Of a stretch of DNA of 64,000 nt, positions 13,270 through 25,436 are shown piece after piece. Made by a program: the position numbers and the translations under genes. Each line of letters starts with the position of its first letter. Positions within the stretch are counted from its first letter, which is position 1. This DNA is from Pyxicephalus adspersus. Its lineage: Eukaryota; Chordata; Amphibia; Anura; Pyxicephalidae. Location: NCBI RefSeq assembly GCF_032062135.1, contig NC_092861.1:116349554-116413553 (forward strand), written 5' to 3'. The notes under the pieces are model-generated. The model was not told the origin of the DNA and did no database searches. It was given only the letters and a program-made list of their open reading frames with translations.

Positions 13270-14680
13270 TCTGTTTCACATGTTTTATTAAGATTTTTGG
13301 AAAATTTACAAACATACATAGAAAGAAAGGTAGAGAAATAGAGACAAGAGAGAAAGGTATCAATGTACCATATACAGGGAATAATACAATAATACACAAG
13401 GTGAAAACTCCAGAGAGGAAGGTGGGCAAATCTAAGGATTCTTATATTCAAAGAAGATTAACTAAGTAAGGCATAGACATACATATGTCATATAAGAGAA
13501 TTATGCAATGGACCATATGGTTGGCGTTATTGGGGGTACTGCTTCTGGGAATATAATAAACAGGAGGCAAAGGTATGTAATATAGGATGACAGGAGTGTC
13601 AGGAAAAACGAAAGATGTAAGGTCAGGGGAAAGAGGAGGCTTTGAAATTCACTTGCTTAGTAGCTAGTAAGACAAATGCAAGTAATGTAAGCTATGATTA
13701 ATGGAGGGTTAAATCATCAATATGCAGAAGTGTTTGCCATGGATCAGGGTCTATGTTTATATTGAACAAAGCTCCAAAAAGCTATATTTTTGGGCATGAC
13801 CTCCAGGTGTGTAACATATCACCTGGCTTATTGTGTCCTTGAAAAGAAAAAGCCGAAGGACTGCAGATGAGCAAGTCTTGACTGCGTCAGGTTCTACCTG
13901 AGCAGAATTGTAAGCGGTTGTGTTTACGTAGATAGTACAGGAGTAAAGGGTCAACCAGTTGTGTTCCCACTCCTCCAAGGGCCTAAGCTTGAACTTCCCC
14001 ACTTGCACACATAGCATAAAGAATGTTTTAACAGGACAACTTTAAGGTTGATATGATACAACAGTGAAACTAGTTTGAGAGTGTAGAGGTGCTTGAAGTC
14101 ATATTCTCTCAGAAGTTCTAGTAAAAGAGCGGCATACATTAAAGCATAGAGGAAACCCAATGATGAATTAAAAGAAAAAGGAAGTATTCTCTCAAAGGAA
14201 TATTATGAAAAGTATGTATTTCAAGAACAGACCCCTGGGAAATCACCTTAGAGTGGGGAAGTAGTAAATAAGGCACAAGTCAAGAGATGTCCACTAGTTG
14301 AAGATCTGAGGGTCCTATAGGCTGGGGGAAAACATTGGGTTATGGATAAGGGATGCCAATGGTGACCAAGAAGTAATGAGTTTAGAAAAGAATTTGTGGA
14401 AAGTCCCAAATCTCCAAGGACTTCAGCATCAGTGGACTTCAGGTGTCAGGGGGACGTATGGGAGGCATCCAACTTTGGAGACTTTGGCCGCCCATCCCAC
14501 CAGAGTGTCTGTGTGTATAGGAAAGTTGTAAAGGGGAGATACGCAAGGCCATTGTGCCATATAAAGGCCTTATCTCTATTGTATAGGTTATGTAAACATC
14601 CAAGAAAATGGGTGTGTAGCATTTTCTCATAGTGTGCAATTATTATGCTGTGGTGCAGTGCATGTGTGCTCACCTGCATT
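13270..14680 (-). mobile_element. LINE-1 ORF2 C-terminal relic with 3' UTR
   Basis: On the minus strand, near 13815-13770, one frame reads GDMLHTWRSCPKI then a stop, the conserved 'G(T/D)M-H-W--CPK' motif at the C-terminus of L1 ORF2. Nearby, DPDPWQTLLHIDDLTL follows. Upstream, around 14640-14450, NRDKAFIWHNG and SGGMGGQSL match the 'FIW…GG-G-P' stretch. Stops and frameshifts show decay. From about 13720 to 13280 the sequence is purine-rich on the plus strand and ends in a T-rich border, like an L1 3' UTR. The copy is 5'-truncated and in sense with TIAM2. Confidence 0.7.
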
Positions 14681-15423
14681 GGGATGCTAAAAAAAAATTA
14701 TTATATAAAACAACATACTGCACTAATGCAAGCAACCAAACAAAAAAACAAAACAGATTTGGCCCTCAACAAAAATAAAATTGCATCAGCTATCTGCAGC
14801 AAATTTGTATTGTTCCAATGCAAATTCCGCTGCTAATCAGACGCAAAACCAGAAACATAATAAGCTTGTAAGTTAATATTTTTATAGTGATTTCATACCG
14901 GTTGTTTAATTAGTTTAAGGCTCCAAAAAAAGAAATAAAATAGTTCAATATGAATCCATTTGTTAACAGCCTCTTTTTCCATATTTTAGCATTCCCTTAT
15001 TTCAGTACACTGAAGTACTTTGCTAATGTTACTAGACAAAATTACAATATTTTATTTTCTACATCACTTTCAGGTAATGACATTTTGCAAATAACTGGCT
15101 AATATGGGGTACAAGAACACATGTATTTTCAGTAGGCACATTTATTGTCCTATATTTAATGTGACCTTTACATTTTAAAAGCCCTGCTCTTTCTTTAGTT
15201 TTATTCTATTATTTTAAATGTGCAGCCATAATAAATGTTGGACTTTTTGAGAGTATTGAGAGAAAAGCAGATACCCAAAACCCATAGACAACACTGTAAA
15301 GCAGTAATCAATCTTTGCATATCCAATAAACAAATATGGCCGTCTCATCTTCCGTGTACAGGAAGTTTTTTTTTTTTTTATTTAAATTAATATGAATTAT
15401 GGAGATTGTCTAGTTTATCTATT

Positions 15424-15643
15424 GGGCCTGCTTTATAAAAGCTCTCCAAGACTAGAGTAGATACACTTTCATTGGCGAACCTGGGTAATCCAGCAAACCT
15501 GTAATGGATCTAGTCAAGGATTGAAAACATTTGCAAACGGCAAATAACTTTTAGGAAATCTATTCCAGGTTTGCTGGATTAAGCAGGTTTGACGACGAAA
15601 GTAAATGTGCTCCAGTCTTGGAGAGCTTTAATAAGTCAGGTCC
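15424..15643. mobile_element. Palindromic MITE, GGGCCTGATTT family, copy 1
   Basis: Left arm GGGCCTGCTTTATAAAAGC and right arm GAGAGCTTTAATAAGTCAGG are inverted copies, with inner inverted AATCCAGCAAACCTG / CAGGTTTGCTGGATT. It is one of six copies in the window. The body is a near-palindrome with no ORF, fitting a foldback-type non-autonomous DNA transposon. Confidence 0.8.
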
Positions 15644-16689
15644 ATTTTGTGCACATTATATCTAATTGTCAATCACATATATCTAATCTACACTCACAGA
15701 ATCTAAGGATTCTGTGAGTGTAGAAAAACCAATGTTTGGCTGTCTGGTGTAATCATGGGTGCCTGGAAGTAACTATCCACCAGGCACATTATTATATTTT
15801 ATGTATTACATTTGAGTCTCCTTGCTTCTATGCAATTATATGTCAAATATCAGTCAACGTTAGTTTATATATTTTCTGCATCACCTGTAAAGCTAAAACA
15901 TTGCTTTCAGATGATAATGAATGTATATTTTTATAAATGCGAAAATGGTTCAGAATTGCATTTGGAATGCTTCTGTGATAGAAATCAACATTGTTTTAAT
16001 TAAAGGCTTAGCACAAACAAATGTTTTGTTAAGGCAGCAGAGCTTGTTTTGTTCTGTCTTACATCACCCATCCCACACCACCCACCACCTCATGATGTAA
16101 CGTTACACATGTTCCAGATATCTGCATTCACACACTGCAAGGTGGGAGCACAGAAATCATTCTGAATGTGCCATAAATGCTCATAAGTCACAAAAATATG
16201 TGAATTGACACATCTGCTTCTCCAGTTCCCTTGTTTTCTATATACTTAAAGTGGACCTACCATGACATTTTTAACATAATAACCATTTTTATAAAAAAAA
16301 AAAAATCTATTTTTATTTATTTTTTGTTTGTTTTACATTTTTCTTGTTCTTGTCTTTATTCATTTTGTTAAGAACACTCGGCAGTCTTGAGGTATTCAAT
16401 ATACAAATATTAACTTCAAGTGCAGAAGTCCAACAAATTGCGCCTCTTAATGTAGTGCTAAAATGTTTTCAGAATTAAACCTGAACACTGCCATTTAAAA
16501 CGTGGGAGTCATGAATACAGGAGAATATAAAATGCTCCCTAATACATTTCTTGATTTCTGATTTCAGCTGTTTACATCAGATTATTGTTTTATGTAATGA
16601 CACTTACCTTGGCATTTTATTCTTTACCTTCATTTTCTTTGATTACTCAAAATACTCAGATTAGATCAGATTTAACAACGCATGTCTAC

Positions 16690-16980
16690 ACTGACCACCA
16701 CTTAAGGAATGCCTACATCTCTCCCACCTTACTGATGTGAACTTCATTGCACAGATGTGCATTTTTTCAGTCTGCCATAGCCACCAATGTGCCACCTGTC
16801 TGCCATAGCCTCCGACTTCCACTGCACCAATATAAATTTTGAAAACTGACAACCACCCCCCTAACTCTGGCACTGTACCAATGTGCACTTCTTCACTAAC
16901 CATCACAACAACGATGTTGACTTCTCCACCAAGGTTCACTGCACCAATGTACAATTCTATACTTATTGCCACTGAATTAA
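16690..16980. repeat. Degenerate tandem repeat, GCACCAATGTGCACTTC type
   Basis: Variants GCACAGATGTGCATTTTTTC (about 16750), GCACCAATATAAATTTTG, GTACCAATGTGCACTTCTTC and GCACCAATGTACAATTC recur at 50-75-base steps. The antisense reading frame shows repeated YIGAV-GG-like units because of the repeat; it is not called a gene. Confidence 0.55.
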
Positions 16981-17690
16981 TGTGTCAAGAGGAAGCCTAA
17001 AGTACCTAATATTCTTATGTGACTCCAGATTTAATATTCTAACAAATCAAAAAGTGAATTGAAGCTGCTTGAATGGTCTGCACAACATGTTTTTATTTTG
17101 CAAATTAGCTCTATTGCACAACACTGTACTTTATTGACCTACTTACATATTACATGTATTTGACCACAGACCAAAGGAGGCCTATCGGTACTCACTAAAT
17201 TGAATACATTACAACACAAGTATACTGGTCAAAATAAAAGATATTACGGTTAAAACAGCTGGTCTGCAAAACTACTTAGCAAAAAATATTTGGAAATGCT
17301 TTAGCAAAGGAAACACATTTGGAATGAATTTTTTTTTTTTTTTTGTTTTTTTTTTTTACATTTCCTTGCACTTGATTGGGTATTATCTGCAAAGTAATAA
17401 TGTACTTTGATAAATGAACATTGATTCTGGGTTCTTGGACCAAGACAAATGGAACTTTTTAGTGGAACTTTAGTTCCACTTTAACAAAGTATTCAAAATG
17501 AATGTAAGTTCACTTGGTTTCTATAACTCACTATCATTCCATTTGGTAAGAGAACAGCTTCTATTTCTTTAGTAAATCAACTTAATTCATTGATTCATTT
17601 TGAGTGTATGAATGTGAGTTATGAGTTACTCATTTGACACTGTAACACTGTATCTTGGCCTGTGTTTCAAACAACTGTAAATTGTTTTAC

Positions 17691-17951
17691 CTTTCATAGA
17701 ATTTCTCCTGAAATTATCAAGAAATTCTTCCAAGAGCTGAGACTGGTTGAGTGGTGGTAAAGGTCTTATCTGATCATTGAACTTGTAATTTTCTGACCGC
17801 GATGAGTTTTGTGAAGGTTTGCTTTCAGCTTGACAATTCCTCAGTGACAGCAAGACACTCCTTTCTGAGAATAATAACTCCATTTTCCTCAGGTCAAGGT
17901 CAGTAACTGCTTCACTATTAATATAGAGGATTTCATTTTTTGTTCGCAAGC
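17691..17951 (-). CDS. TIAM2: TIAM2 exon K: end of PDZ and linker toward DH
   Basis: 261 bases, phase 1 to 1; acceptor CTCATTAG|GC, donor ATGAAAG|GTAAAA. After the split Gly it reads LRTKNEILYINSEAVTDLDL, RKMELLFSERSVLLSLRN, closing the PDZ fold, then a polar linker, then PPLNQSQLLEEFLDNFRRN, a TIAM2 hallmark. The usual PDZ 'GDEI' type turn reads KNEI here, where mammalian TIAM2 as I recall it has GNEI. The donor GTAAAA is slightly off consensus. Confidence 0.95.
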
Positions 17952-19157
17952 CTAATGAGCAAAAAGATGTTTGAGACACATATTACAAATGGGTGCACAC
18001 AATAACTGGTACAATTTGTAATGAAGCAATGTATCCACTAAATAAGGTAAAACACCCAGGAAATAACATGTCTCTAACATTTACTGGTTTATGGGAAAAA
18101 AATATAATCATAGCATTATTAACCAAAAATAACTATGTATTTTCCTTTATGTGTCTATAATAATAAAATCTGGATAACTCTTTGCCTAACTACCCACTGT
18201 ATAATTTCATGCAATGTCAATATTTACTTTTAAGTATAATTGTAAGAAGCCAAAGCTATTTTCAGCTATGTGCACAGCCCTTTTCCATACAAGCATAACA
18301 TTAGATCATGAAGTTTTTTAGGGCAATTATTTAGTATTGCTGATCACTATGGTCAATGCAGCCACAGAAAGCAGCTATATGATTTACAAACTACTTTAAC
18401 CCAGATGCTTTACAAGGGACTGTTTGTTAAGACAATCTTTGCCGAGTACAATAATCTCCCTCTACAAGTTAAATAAGAAGGGTGCTTTTTCTGCAGCCCA
18501 TTGCACAAATAGAAAAAAAGAAAAAGTGAATTTCTTTTCGCTTTTGCAGCAGAGAAGAAGGATTGGCTAGGCTTTGTATATTTGTGGGGCTACGAATAGG
18601 AGGTGGGAAAATCTGGTAAAACCTAAAGTTGCCCTTAAAATTGTATATAAAGTTTTGGATAGAATGATAATGGTTTTGAAACCCTATCAGGTTTTATATT
18701 AGTGTGTCGCTTGTGTTCCCATAAGAGAGATTTTCCCTTTCTATTAGCAAAGTGAAATAATACTCTGCAAGGGATAATTCACCTAGCTGAGTGAATGATG
18801 TAAAGCTTTCCTGCCTTCAATCATCCAATCACAGGGAAAGTGAATTTTCCCCACATTTGCTGAGTCAAACAAATTATCCCTTGCAGAGAGATAATTCACT
18901 TTGCTAATTAAACAGCCTAAATGCATTTTGTAAATCAACCTTAATTTCTGAGCATGGCTTCTGATATTACAGATGGTAATTAACTTCACTAGTTGTAAAA
19001 ATCATAAATTATCATCACAAATACAAAAAAAGTCTATCAAGCTAACCAAAAACAAAAAGCATTATATCCTTGGAACCCTAAATGTGTACAATGTTAAAAA
19101 GCATTGTCCAGTCTACTCTTAATAGGGAATCAGGAATATAAAATGAAAAATACCTAC

Positions 19158-19250
19158 CTTCCCTGTAGGCCAGTCCATCTGGATGAACATAACTGACATA
19201 AATATGAGTAAGACTATTATGATCATCAACCTGAGCAGCAACAGCAAATC
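19158..19250 (-). CDS. TIAM2: TIAM2 exon J: middle of the PDZ domain
   Basis: 93 bases, phase 1 in and out; acceptor GTTTGCAG|GA, donor GGAAG|GTAGGT. With the split Gly it reads GFAVAAQVDDHNSLTHIYV then SYVHPDGLAYREG. GFAV is the PDZ carboxylate loop and HPDGLAYREG is the typical GLA-x-x-xGL turn leading into the next exon. The phase-1 ends on both sides are required by exons I and K. Confidence 0.95.
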
Positions 19251-20412
19251 CTGCAAACAGAAAATATGCCTAAGGTAAGGAACTATTGTCATGTATTTAT
19301 ACATAAATTTGACAGTAAGTTGAAATTTAAGCTTTGCATATGGTTGGCTAAAGGCAAGAAAAGATGAAGCTTTTTTGGGGGGAATGGGGGATTCATTTTC
19401 TCACTGTGCATTTCACCTATCTTTAAAGGCAATAGTAGGATATGAATCCCTATTATTGCCCCTGTCCACAGCCGAAATACCTAGTCTGTTTACCCCTTAT
19501 GCTTACCTGAAATCTGTCTCTATTCTAAGCTTCTAAACTTGGACTACCTCTGAGGCTTATGGTTAGAAAGCTTTACCAACATGAATATATTTACCAGAAA
19601 TCCAGTAAAGAAAACTTTATTTTTATTAAAGCATGTTAGCTGAAAAGAAGCAGCAACATTTTTGTGGATATACTACTGTAATAGAGAGTTATGAGGCCAG
19701 GATATAATAGAGAGGCATTAGGCACTGAATAATACAGATGTACCAAGCACTATAAGAAATGGGAACGTAGAAAAACTAATTGTAATTATGAGGCACATTT
19801 TGTAGGAAAACTGTGGGAGCACTGAATGTAATACCAATGAATACAGCACTATGTTCAATACAGAGGTGTGATGCACTGAAAGATATTATGAACTGTGTAT
19901 AATGCAGAAAAATGAAGCAGAGCAATGAAAAGTCATATGCACGACACATACCAGTGAAATTAGGCACTGTATGTATTAGAAATGTTGGAGGAGTTGTGTG
20001 TAAAAGGTATTGGGCACTGCATATAACTGATGCATGAGGCTTCTTTTTTGTTGCTTAGTTATCAGAGGGTCATAAATATGAAATAAATTGTGCATTTTAC
20101 TGCCAACATAGAAACTGGGTGAAAGCTGTGTGTGCTGATGCCGCAGATTTCCAATGGCATGAATTCTGGAGAAAGTAATGTCTGTGCTGCAGTGCTCATC
20201 TTCCTGATGGAAAGGAGACTGGGGAGCCAGCTATGTGTATTAAAGTGAAGATCAGTCTGGTAACATGGAAACTGGGGGGTGAGAGGTGTTCACTAAAATA
20301 AAGACCACACTGGTAATTGGACACTAAGGAGTGAGATGTGTGCTGGAATGTAACACATTAAAGTACTGTATTAATAAAAAAAAGACATCTCTATGCATAT
20401 CATATAACTTAC

Positions 20413-20491
20413 CAAAATCTGTTATATTTCCAGTCTTTAAAAGGTGTATATTGTAAACACCCAAGGGAAATATTTCAAGTTCATCATATAC
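20413..20491 (-). CDS. TIAM2: TIAM2 exon I: start of the PDZ domain
   Basis: 26 codons plus one base, phase 0 to 1; acceptor TATTACAG|GTA, donor TTTTG|GTAAGT. It reads VYDELEIFPLGVYNIHLLKT then GNITDFG, where DFG plus the next exon's FAV forms the carboxylate-binding loop (GFAV, the GLGF position) of the PDZ domain. The TIAM PDZ binds C-termini of syndecan-type and adhesion proteins in the family; partner specificity cannot be read from this alone. Confidence 0.94.
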
Positions 20492-20829
20492 CTGTAATAA
20501 ATGTGCAAAAAAGGACATTTAAAAATGTGCAATGTTTAACATTGGGTAACCATAAAAAAATGTGTGGCTTCATTTTGGTAGTCTTTTATTTCTAATGAAA
20601 TAAAAATGTAAAATGACATTTCTTTAAAAATATATGTAGCAAATGTACTGTTATTTTTTACGCCCCTATCCCCCAACACACACACATCCGCTATACCTTT
20701 AAATGTGATATTGCATTGCTATTTATAAATACATTTTGTTGAATTTATCCCTCAGGGTCCCCCTTGACTATGAAAACATTTTTTATGAACATATTTATAT
20801 ATAAACAGTGCAGTGGTGATTTACCATGC

Positions 20830-21425
20830 AGCCTGATCATCTCTAAGTTTACAAGTCAGGAAATTTCATGTTCTAATTATTAATTCAGAAATTATAGTCA
20901 ATTAATTGGCAATACTGTAACATTCCATTTACTGCATTTAATTGTATTTATCAAGAAATCTTCCATTTGCATCAATTACAGCTTTGCACACTTCTGGTAT
21001 TTTAGCAGTCAGTAACCAAAGATATGAAATGTTAGCTTATGCCTTCTGTAGCTCTTCCTAGTGGTATGGTTGGCTTGTATAGTATTTTTCTCAGTCTTTT
21101 TGGTAATCATCTTTCCACAAGAATCTGGGTTGACATTTGATGATTGTGTCATTTCTTAACCAATCACATTTTGCATAATTTGAGAGTGTACTTTACTTTG
21201 TTCAGAGATGAACAGAGGTGGCATTGTAAAACAGAGTAGTAACCCCTTTGGTTCATTATTCCTTGCACCCAATGTAAATCTCCCAGCACCAAAGCAGCTT
21301 CACACCAATACACTTCCACAGCTGAGCTTGATAGAAGGCATCAAGAGTTCTTTCAGCATAATTTACTTTGCTTTATGTCTCACATATGTTCTCCTGATTG
21401 ATTCAAACACTCACTACACTTGAAC
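20830..21425. mobile_element. Probable Tc1/mariner relic
   Basis: The stretch ATTTGCATCAATTACAGCTT (near 20965) followed by GCTCTTCCTAGTGG and GTATGGTTGGCTTG resembles antisense Tc1-like transposase/flank sequence common in fish and frogs. Later, GCACCAAAGCAGCTTCACACC fits the same class. No intact inverted end or TA border was confirmed, so limits are approximate. Confidence 0.4.
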
Positions 21426-22185
21426 TTTTTAAATAATTTTTTAATTAAACTTTTTAAGTTTCAGAGATGCTAACACAGTTATATGGTTTTCTACAATAAC
21501 CAATTATCATTTAAATGAGATTAATTAGGCAGGAGCTAGGCGAGTTTACCATTAGATGTCTGGAGAATATGAATGACAAATTATCAATCAATTACATAAA
21601 GCAGTAATTGGAATGTGCCTCATTAGCTATGTCCTAGCTAAATTTATATAGTTTATTGACATCCATTCTAATATAAAAAAAAGGCTTTTTTATGACCCCA
21701 TATTTGTAACACTAGTTTATATAAACATATGTGTTTAAAAGCTCAGAACGGGCCAAGTAATGTATTTATCATCCATTAAAATAATACTGTAGTGTTTACT
21801 AAACCACAGATCTTTTGTTTATTATGTAGATGAAGCTGTGTCCTAAAGTAAAGTTTGGTACAAACTGCTTGTCCTTGATAGATCTAATCAATCAGATGCA
21901 GTTCTAGGTTATGGCACTAGGTGTCACCTAAATATAAACCAAGATTCTTTTCTAATTTCACTTTTCAATGTCAAGTTTAAATAATTTGCAGTTTATACTC
22001 ATGTATATGCAGTACATGGCAGTTCAATATTCCTATAAATATCATGCCTTAGTGGTTGTGGTTTCTGTTTCAAGGTATTAGAAATAAACTTATGTTATAT
22101 GTTTATGTGGTGTTACACGTCTTCTATATACCCATGAAGAAGCCAAGTGGCAAAACGTGTCAGGATAGAAGATGTTACTCCCCAT

Positions 22186-23103
22186 GTAGAAAATAATTGC
22201 GAAGAGAAAGAAGGGTTTTTGAAGGCAAACAAGTGTGAATGTATTATTATATTTGTTCATAATACATACCAAATGAAGTAAAGACTGGGTTTCAGTCATA
22301 TAAGGGTAACAGTTAATATAATTAATGGGGCCCAAAAGGGGCACTACACAATTGTCATCTAGTAGGGAAATTACTAATTGTTACAGATGCTTGTCAGGTA
22401 TGTATAGGCCATAAACCCGACGCATTTCACCCGTTTTTGGCTTCGTCAGGGGTGGCGATCCGTTTAGCAATTGACCGACAGTATATTGCCCATGGATTGA
22501 CCGACAGTATATTGCCCATAGGGTAAGTGTTGTATGTGTGGATAACACTCCACAGTGAAGATGTGGGTAAAAGCCTCCTAGCAAGGGTTTTTTTTCTATT
22601 TTAGAAGGTCCCAAGACGCTATACTTCTCTGCACCAGCCGGGCGGCATTCTGGCTGCCCACCCTCTGGAACCTAACAACACTCACACCAGCCTTAAGGTG
22701 CTGCCTCAGACTGGGGACCTTCTAAAATAACCCCCCCCCCCCCCTTACTAGAAGGTGTTTACCCACATTTTCAAGAAGGAGTGTTATCCACACATACTAC
22801 ACTTACCCTATCTCTATCCATATGCAATATACTGTCAATCAATCACTAAACATATCGCCACCCCTGAGGAAGCCAAAAATGGGCGAAACACGCCAGGTTT
22901 ATGGCCTATACGTACGCGACAAGCATCTGTAATGATTAGTAATTTGCCTACTAGATGACAATTGTCTGCCCCTTTTGGGCCCCAAAACTTACATAGACTG
23001 TTACCTTTATATGACTGAAACCCAGTCTTTACTGTATTTGTTATGTATTATGAAGGTTTGCCTTCAAAAACCCCTCTTCCTCTTTGTGATTATTTTCTAT
23101 ATT
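22186..23103. repeat. 0.9-kb inverted repeat (arms 22186-22612 and 22713-23103)
   Basis: The arms are reverse complements over about 400 bases with scattered differences: TAGAAAATAATTGC against ATTATTTTCTATA, AAGACTGGGTTTCAGTCATA against its complement, ATTTTAGAAGGTCCC against GGGACCTTCTAAAAT. The spacer is about 100 bases. A C14 tract sits inside the right arm. Each arm carries one GAAGCC…GGCGAAAC motif. It may be a large foldback transposon; no transposase is present. Confidence 0.85.
22470..22519. repeat. 26-bp tandem duplication
   Basis: ATTGACCGACAGTATATTGC with CCAT starts at 22470 and repeats at 22496, identical over 24 bases, inside the left arm of the large inverted repeat. The right arm has only one copy. 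Confidence 0.85.
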
Positions 23104-23781
23104 TACTATTAAGGGTTGGCAAACCATAGCCTTACAAGGCAAAGAACCTATCTCTCCACTGGGCCCTACCTCCCCTGAACATTATTACTACTCCCTATGT
23201 ATATAATACAATATAGAAAACTTTCTGTCTAGTTTAAAGCTCCAGATCCCATGATCCACTAAATGGCTTTAGGGCAAATTTGTTCTTCTTTAACTTATAT
23301 ATGAGTTAAAACACCAATACAAACATTATTTGTGCTAAAAACTAAAACTAAATATATGATGATATGATGAAATAAGGAAGATTTCTAACTAATTAAATTG
23401 AAAGTTCAGGAATTACCTATTAATGAACTGAAAGCACAAAAATATTTTTTATAATGTAAAATACTAATCCCCCACCCACTATGTTTTAAAGATAAAGATG
23501 TGTTTAAAGTCCAGCTTGGGTAACATATATGGCTTCCTGAATAAGAAAAATAAAGGTGGACAAAATAACAAAAAAATATACATACTCTAACCATAATGAT
23601 GAGCAAAGATGAATCAGTAGATTTAATTTAGCATTTTGGGGTGTGACAGAACCAGTACTCCAGGAAAGATAAGTAAACAGAAAATTTTGCTGGATAGTAG
23701 CAAAACATATTAGAAATTAGCATAAGAATGCACAAAAGCCTATATCTCAAGCTGGTATTCATTCATATAAATATCAAATAC

Positions 23782-23886
23782 CTGGTCCTGCATGTAGTCC
23801 ATTGGAGAAGGTACATTATATTCAATATTCTCATCCACATTTTTTCGTAAATGCAGTGCAAAAAAACTGGGGTCAAGTTGCCGCAC
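23782..23886 (-). CDS. TIAM2: TIAM2 exon H: second part of the Ras-binding domain
   Basis: 35 codons, phase 0 to 0; acceptor AAAATAG|GTG, donor GACCAG|GTATTT. The translation is VRQLDPSFFALHLRKNVDE then NIEYNVPSPMDYMQDQ, closing the ubiquitin-like RBD fold. It matches the RQLEPSHY-LQLRK and YMQDQ blocks of TIAM2. The acceptor follows an A-rich tract and the donor is GTATTT rather than GTAAGT, so both splice sites are weaker than those of neighbouring exons. Confidence 0.93.
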
Positions 23887-25436
23887 CTATTTTAAAAATA
23901 TAAGTTAGAATATTTGCCATCTGGTGTATATAATGAATTAATGCAGTATACTAAGGATCTGGTATTTTTTTTTTAAATGACATTGCCCTAATATGTTAAA
24001 CAGAGATGTGTAGTTTTCTGTGAGTAGAATTAATTTGCAAATTTATTGGGGTACAATTTTATTGATTTGTCTCTGAAGAATTAGTGTTTACACATAAAAA
24101 GCACATCAAAATGCACAAAACACACACATAGAAAGCATGATATACACACAAACCATTACAACATTCTGGCCAATAAGACATCAAAAAGGGTAAATTTATT
24201 AAGACCCTTTTTTATTTTTTTCCTAATTTCTGGATACCTTATTGAATAAATAAATTGCTAAACCAGGCATGCAGGAAAAGCTTAAACGTGCAGTGATTAT
24301 AGTCCACTTTTGACTGAGAAATTATTCTCTCATGGATCTTTTAAAATTTTGTGAAATTATTACTATTATTTAGGCAACATAGAGTAATAACACACAATTG
24401 TGCAACATGCAGTCATTTGTCTTCCTGGCACTCCAAAGTAGTTTAAAATGTGGACATATTCAACCATTTGTAGACCGTAGATGTGCTACATGCACCCAAA
24501 AAGTTTACGTAGCACTTCCTGTCCTGCTCCTACTGCTGGTGCTCTTTCCATTCTATTAGGGCAGGTGATCACCTACCTCTTCATTGCACCATTTTTGCAG
24601 CTCAGCCACTCGAGCACTCGCATGGCAGTGCTAGTTTCAAAAAGAACCAGTCTCTGCGTCAGTGTCAGTGTCAGTTCCCGGCAATAAGCAGTACTAGTAC
24701 CGCTTGCTGCAGTCCCCTTTGATCTGCAAGCTTTGTCAGTTAAAGAAACTTTGCATTTCTGTAGAAAATCTTAATAAGCCCCAAATAATTCCTTCCCAAC
24801 TTTCTTTCCCGGATTTTTTTCTACCTACTTTATCACTTCAGTTTTTTCTTAAACCATTTTTCATCACTTTCACTTTTCACCACTTTTATCATCTATTTAT
24901 TTATTTAATTTGACAATTATGCAAGGCTGGAGAAACTTTTTGTTAATACAAACTTAAATTTTTTTGTATTAAATGCATAATTTTATAAGCTTTTAAATGT
25001 ACCTTTTTATTTGCAGTCTTTTTATCAAACACTTTCAAAATAGCAAATACAATTTTAGTTGTGCTTTATGCCTTTTGTATATATATTGCATAGAAAATAA
25101 AACATTTCTGAAAGATAATATACCCCCATAAAACTCCAAAAAAAATAAATGAAACATTTATATTACTTAGGACAGCAAAGTAATATACTGTACATATATG
25201 TATGGATGTACTACTTTGCTATCTTAAACAATTACAAAGTTCTAACTGAAAATGTAAAAATTGATCTAGTCTATAAGGGGTATATAATTGCCAGAGTTGG
25301 TGGTAATTACAGCTAAATAAAGTTTAAGGGCATTCTTCTTAAATTACACACATAATTCAGCGGTATGACTTTTAGTAAACATTTAGCATTTCAGTTACCA
25401 TTTGTTTAAATAGATTAAAGAATGCCAATACAACTA

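Larger units (their letters stand above)
9700..17690 (-). other. TIAM2: TIAM2 intron K-L
   Basis: An 8-kb intron. It contains two SINE-like tails near 9920-10356, a LINE-1 3' end at about 13270-14680, a palindromic MITE at 15424-15643, a perfect hairpin at 15687-15724 and degenerate tandem repeats at 16690-16980, plus a long T tract at about 17330-17357. No coding exon was recognised. Confidence 0.75.
20492..23781 (-). other. TIAM2: TIAM2 intron H-I
   Basis: A 3.3-kb intron dominated by a probable Tc1/mariner relic (about 20830-21425) and a 0.9-kb inverted repeat (22186-23103). The two smaller introns to the left, 17952-19157 and 19251-20412, show no recognisable element apart from AT-rich filler. 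Confidence 0.75.

Noticed and set aside
22470..22519. Repeat-spacer pattern resembling a CRISPR array
   Set aside because: Only two contiguous copies, no spacers, and a vertebrate genome.
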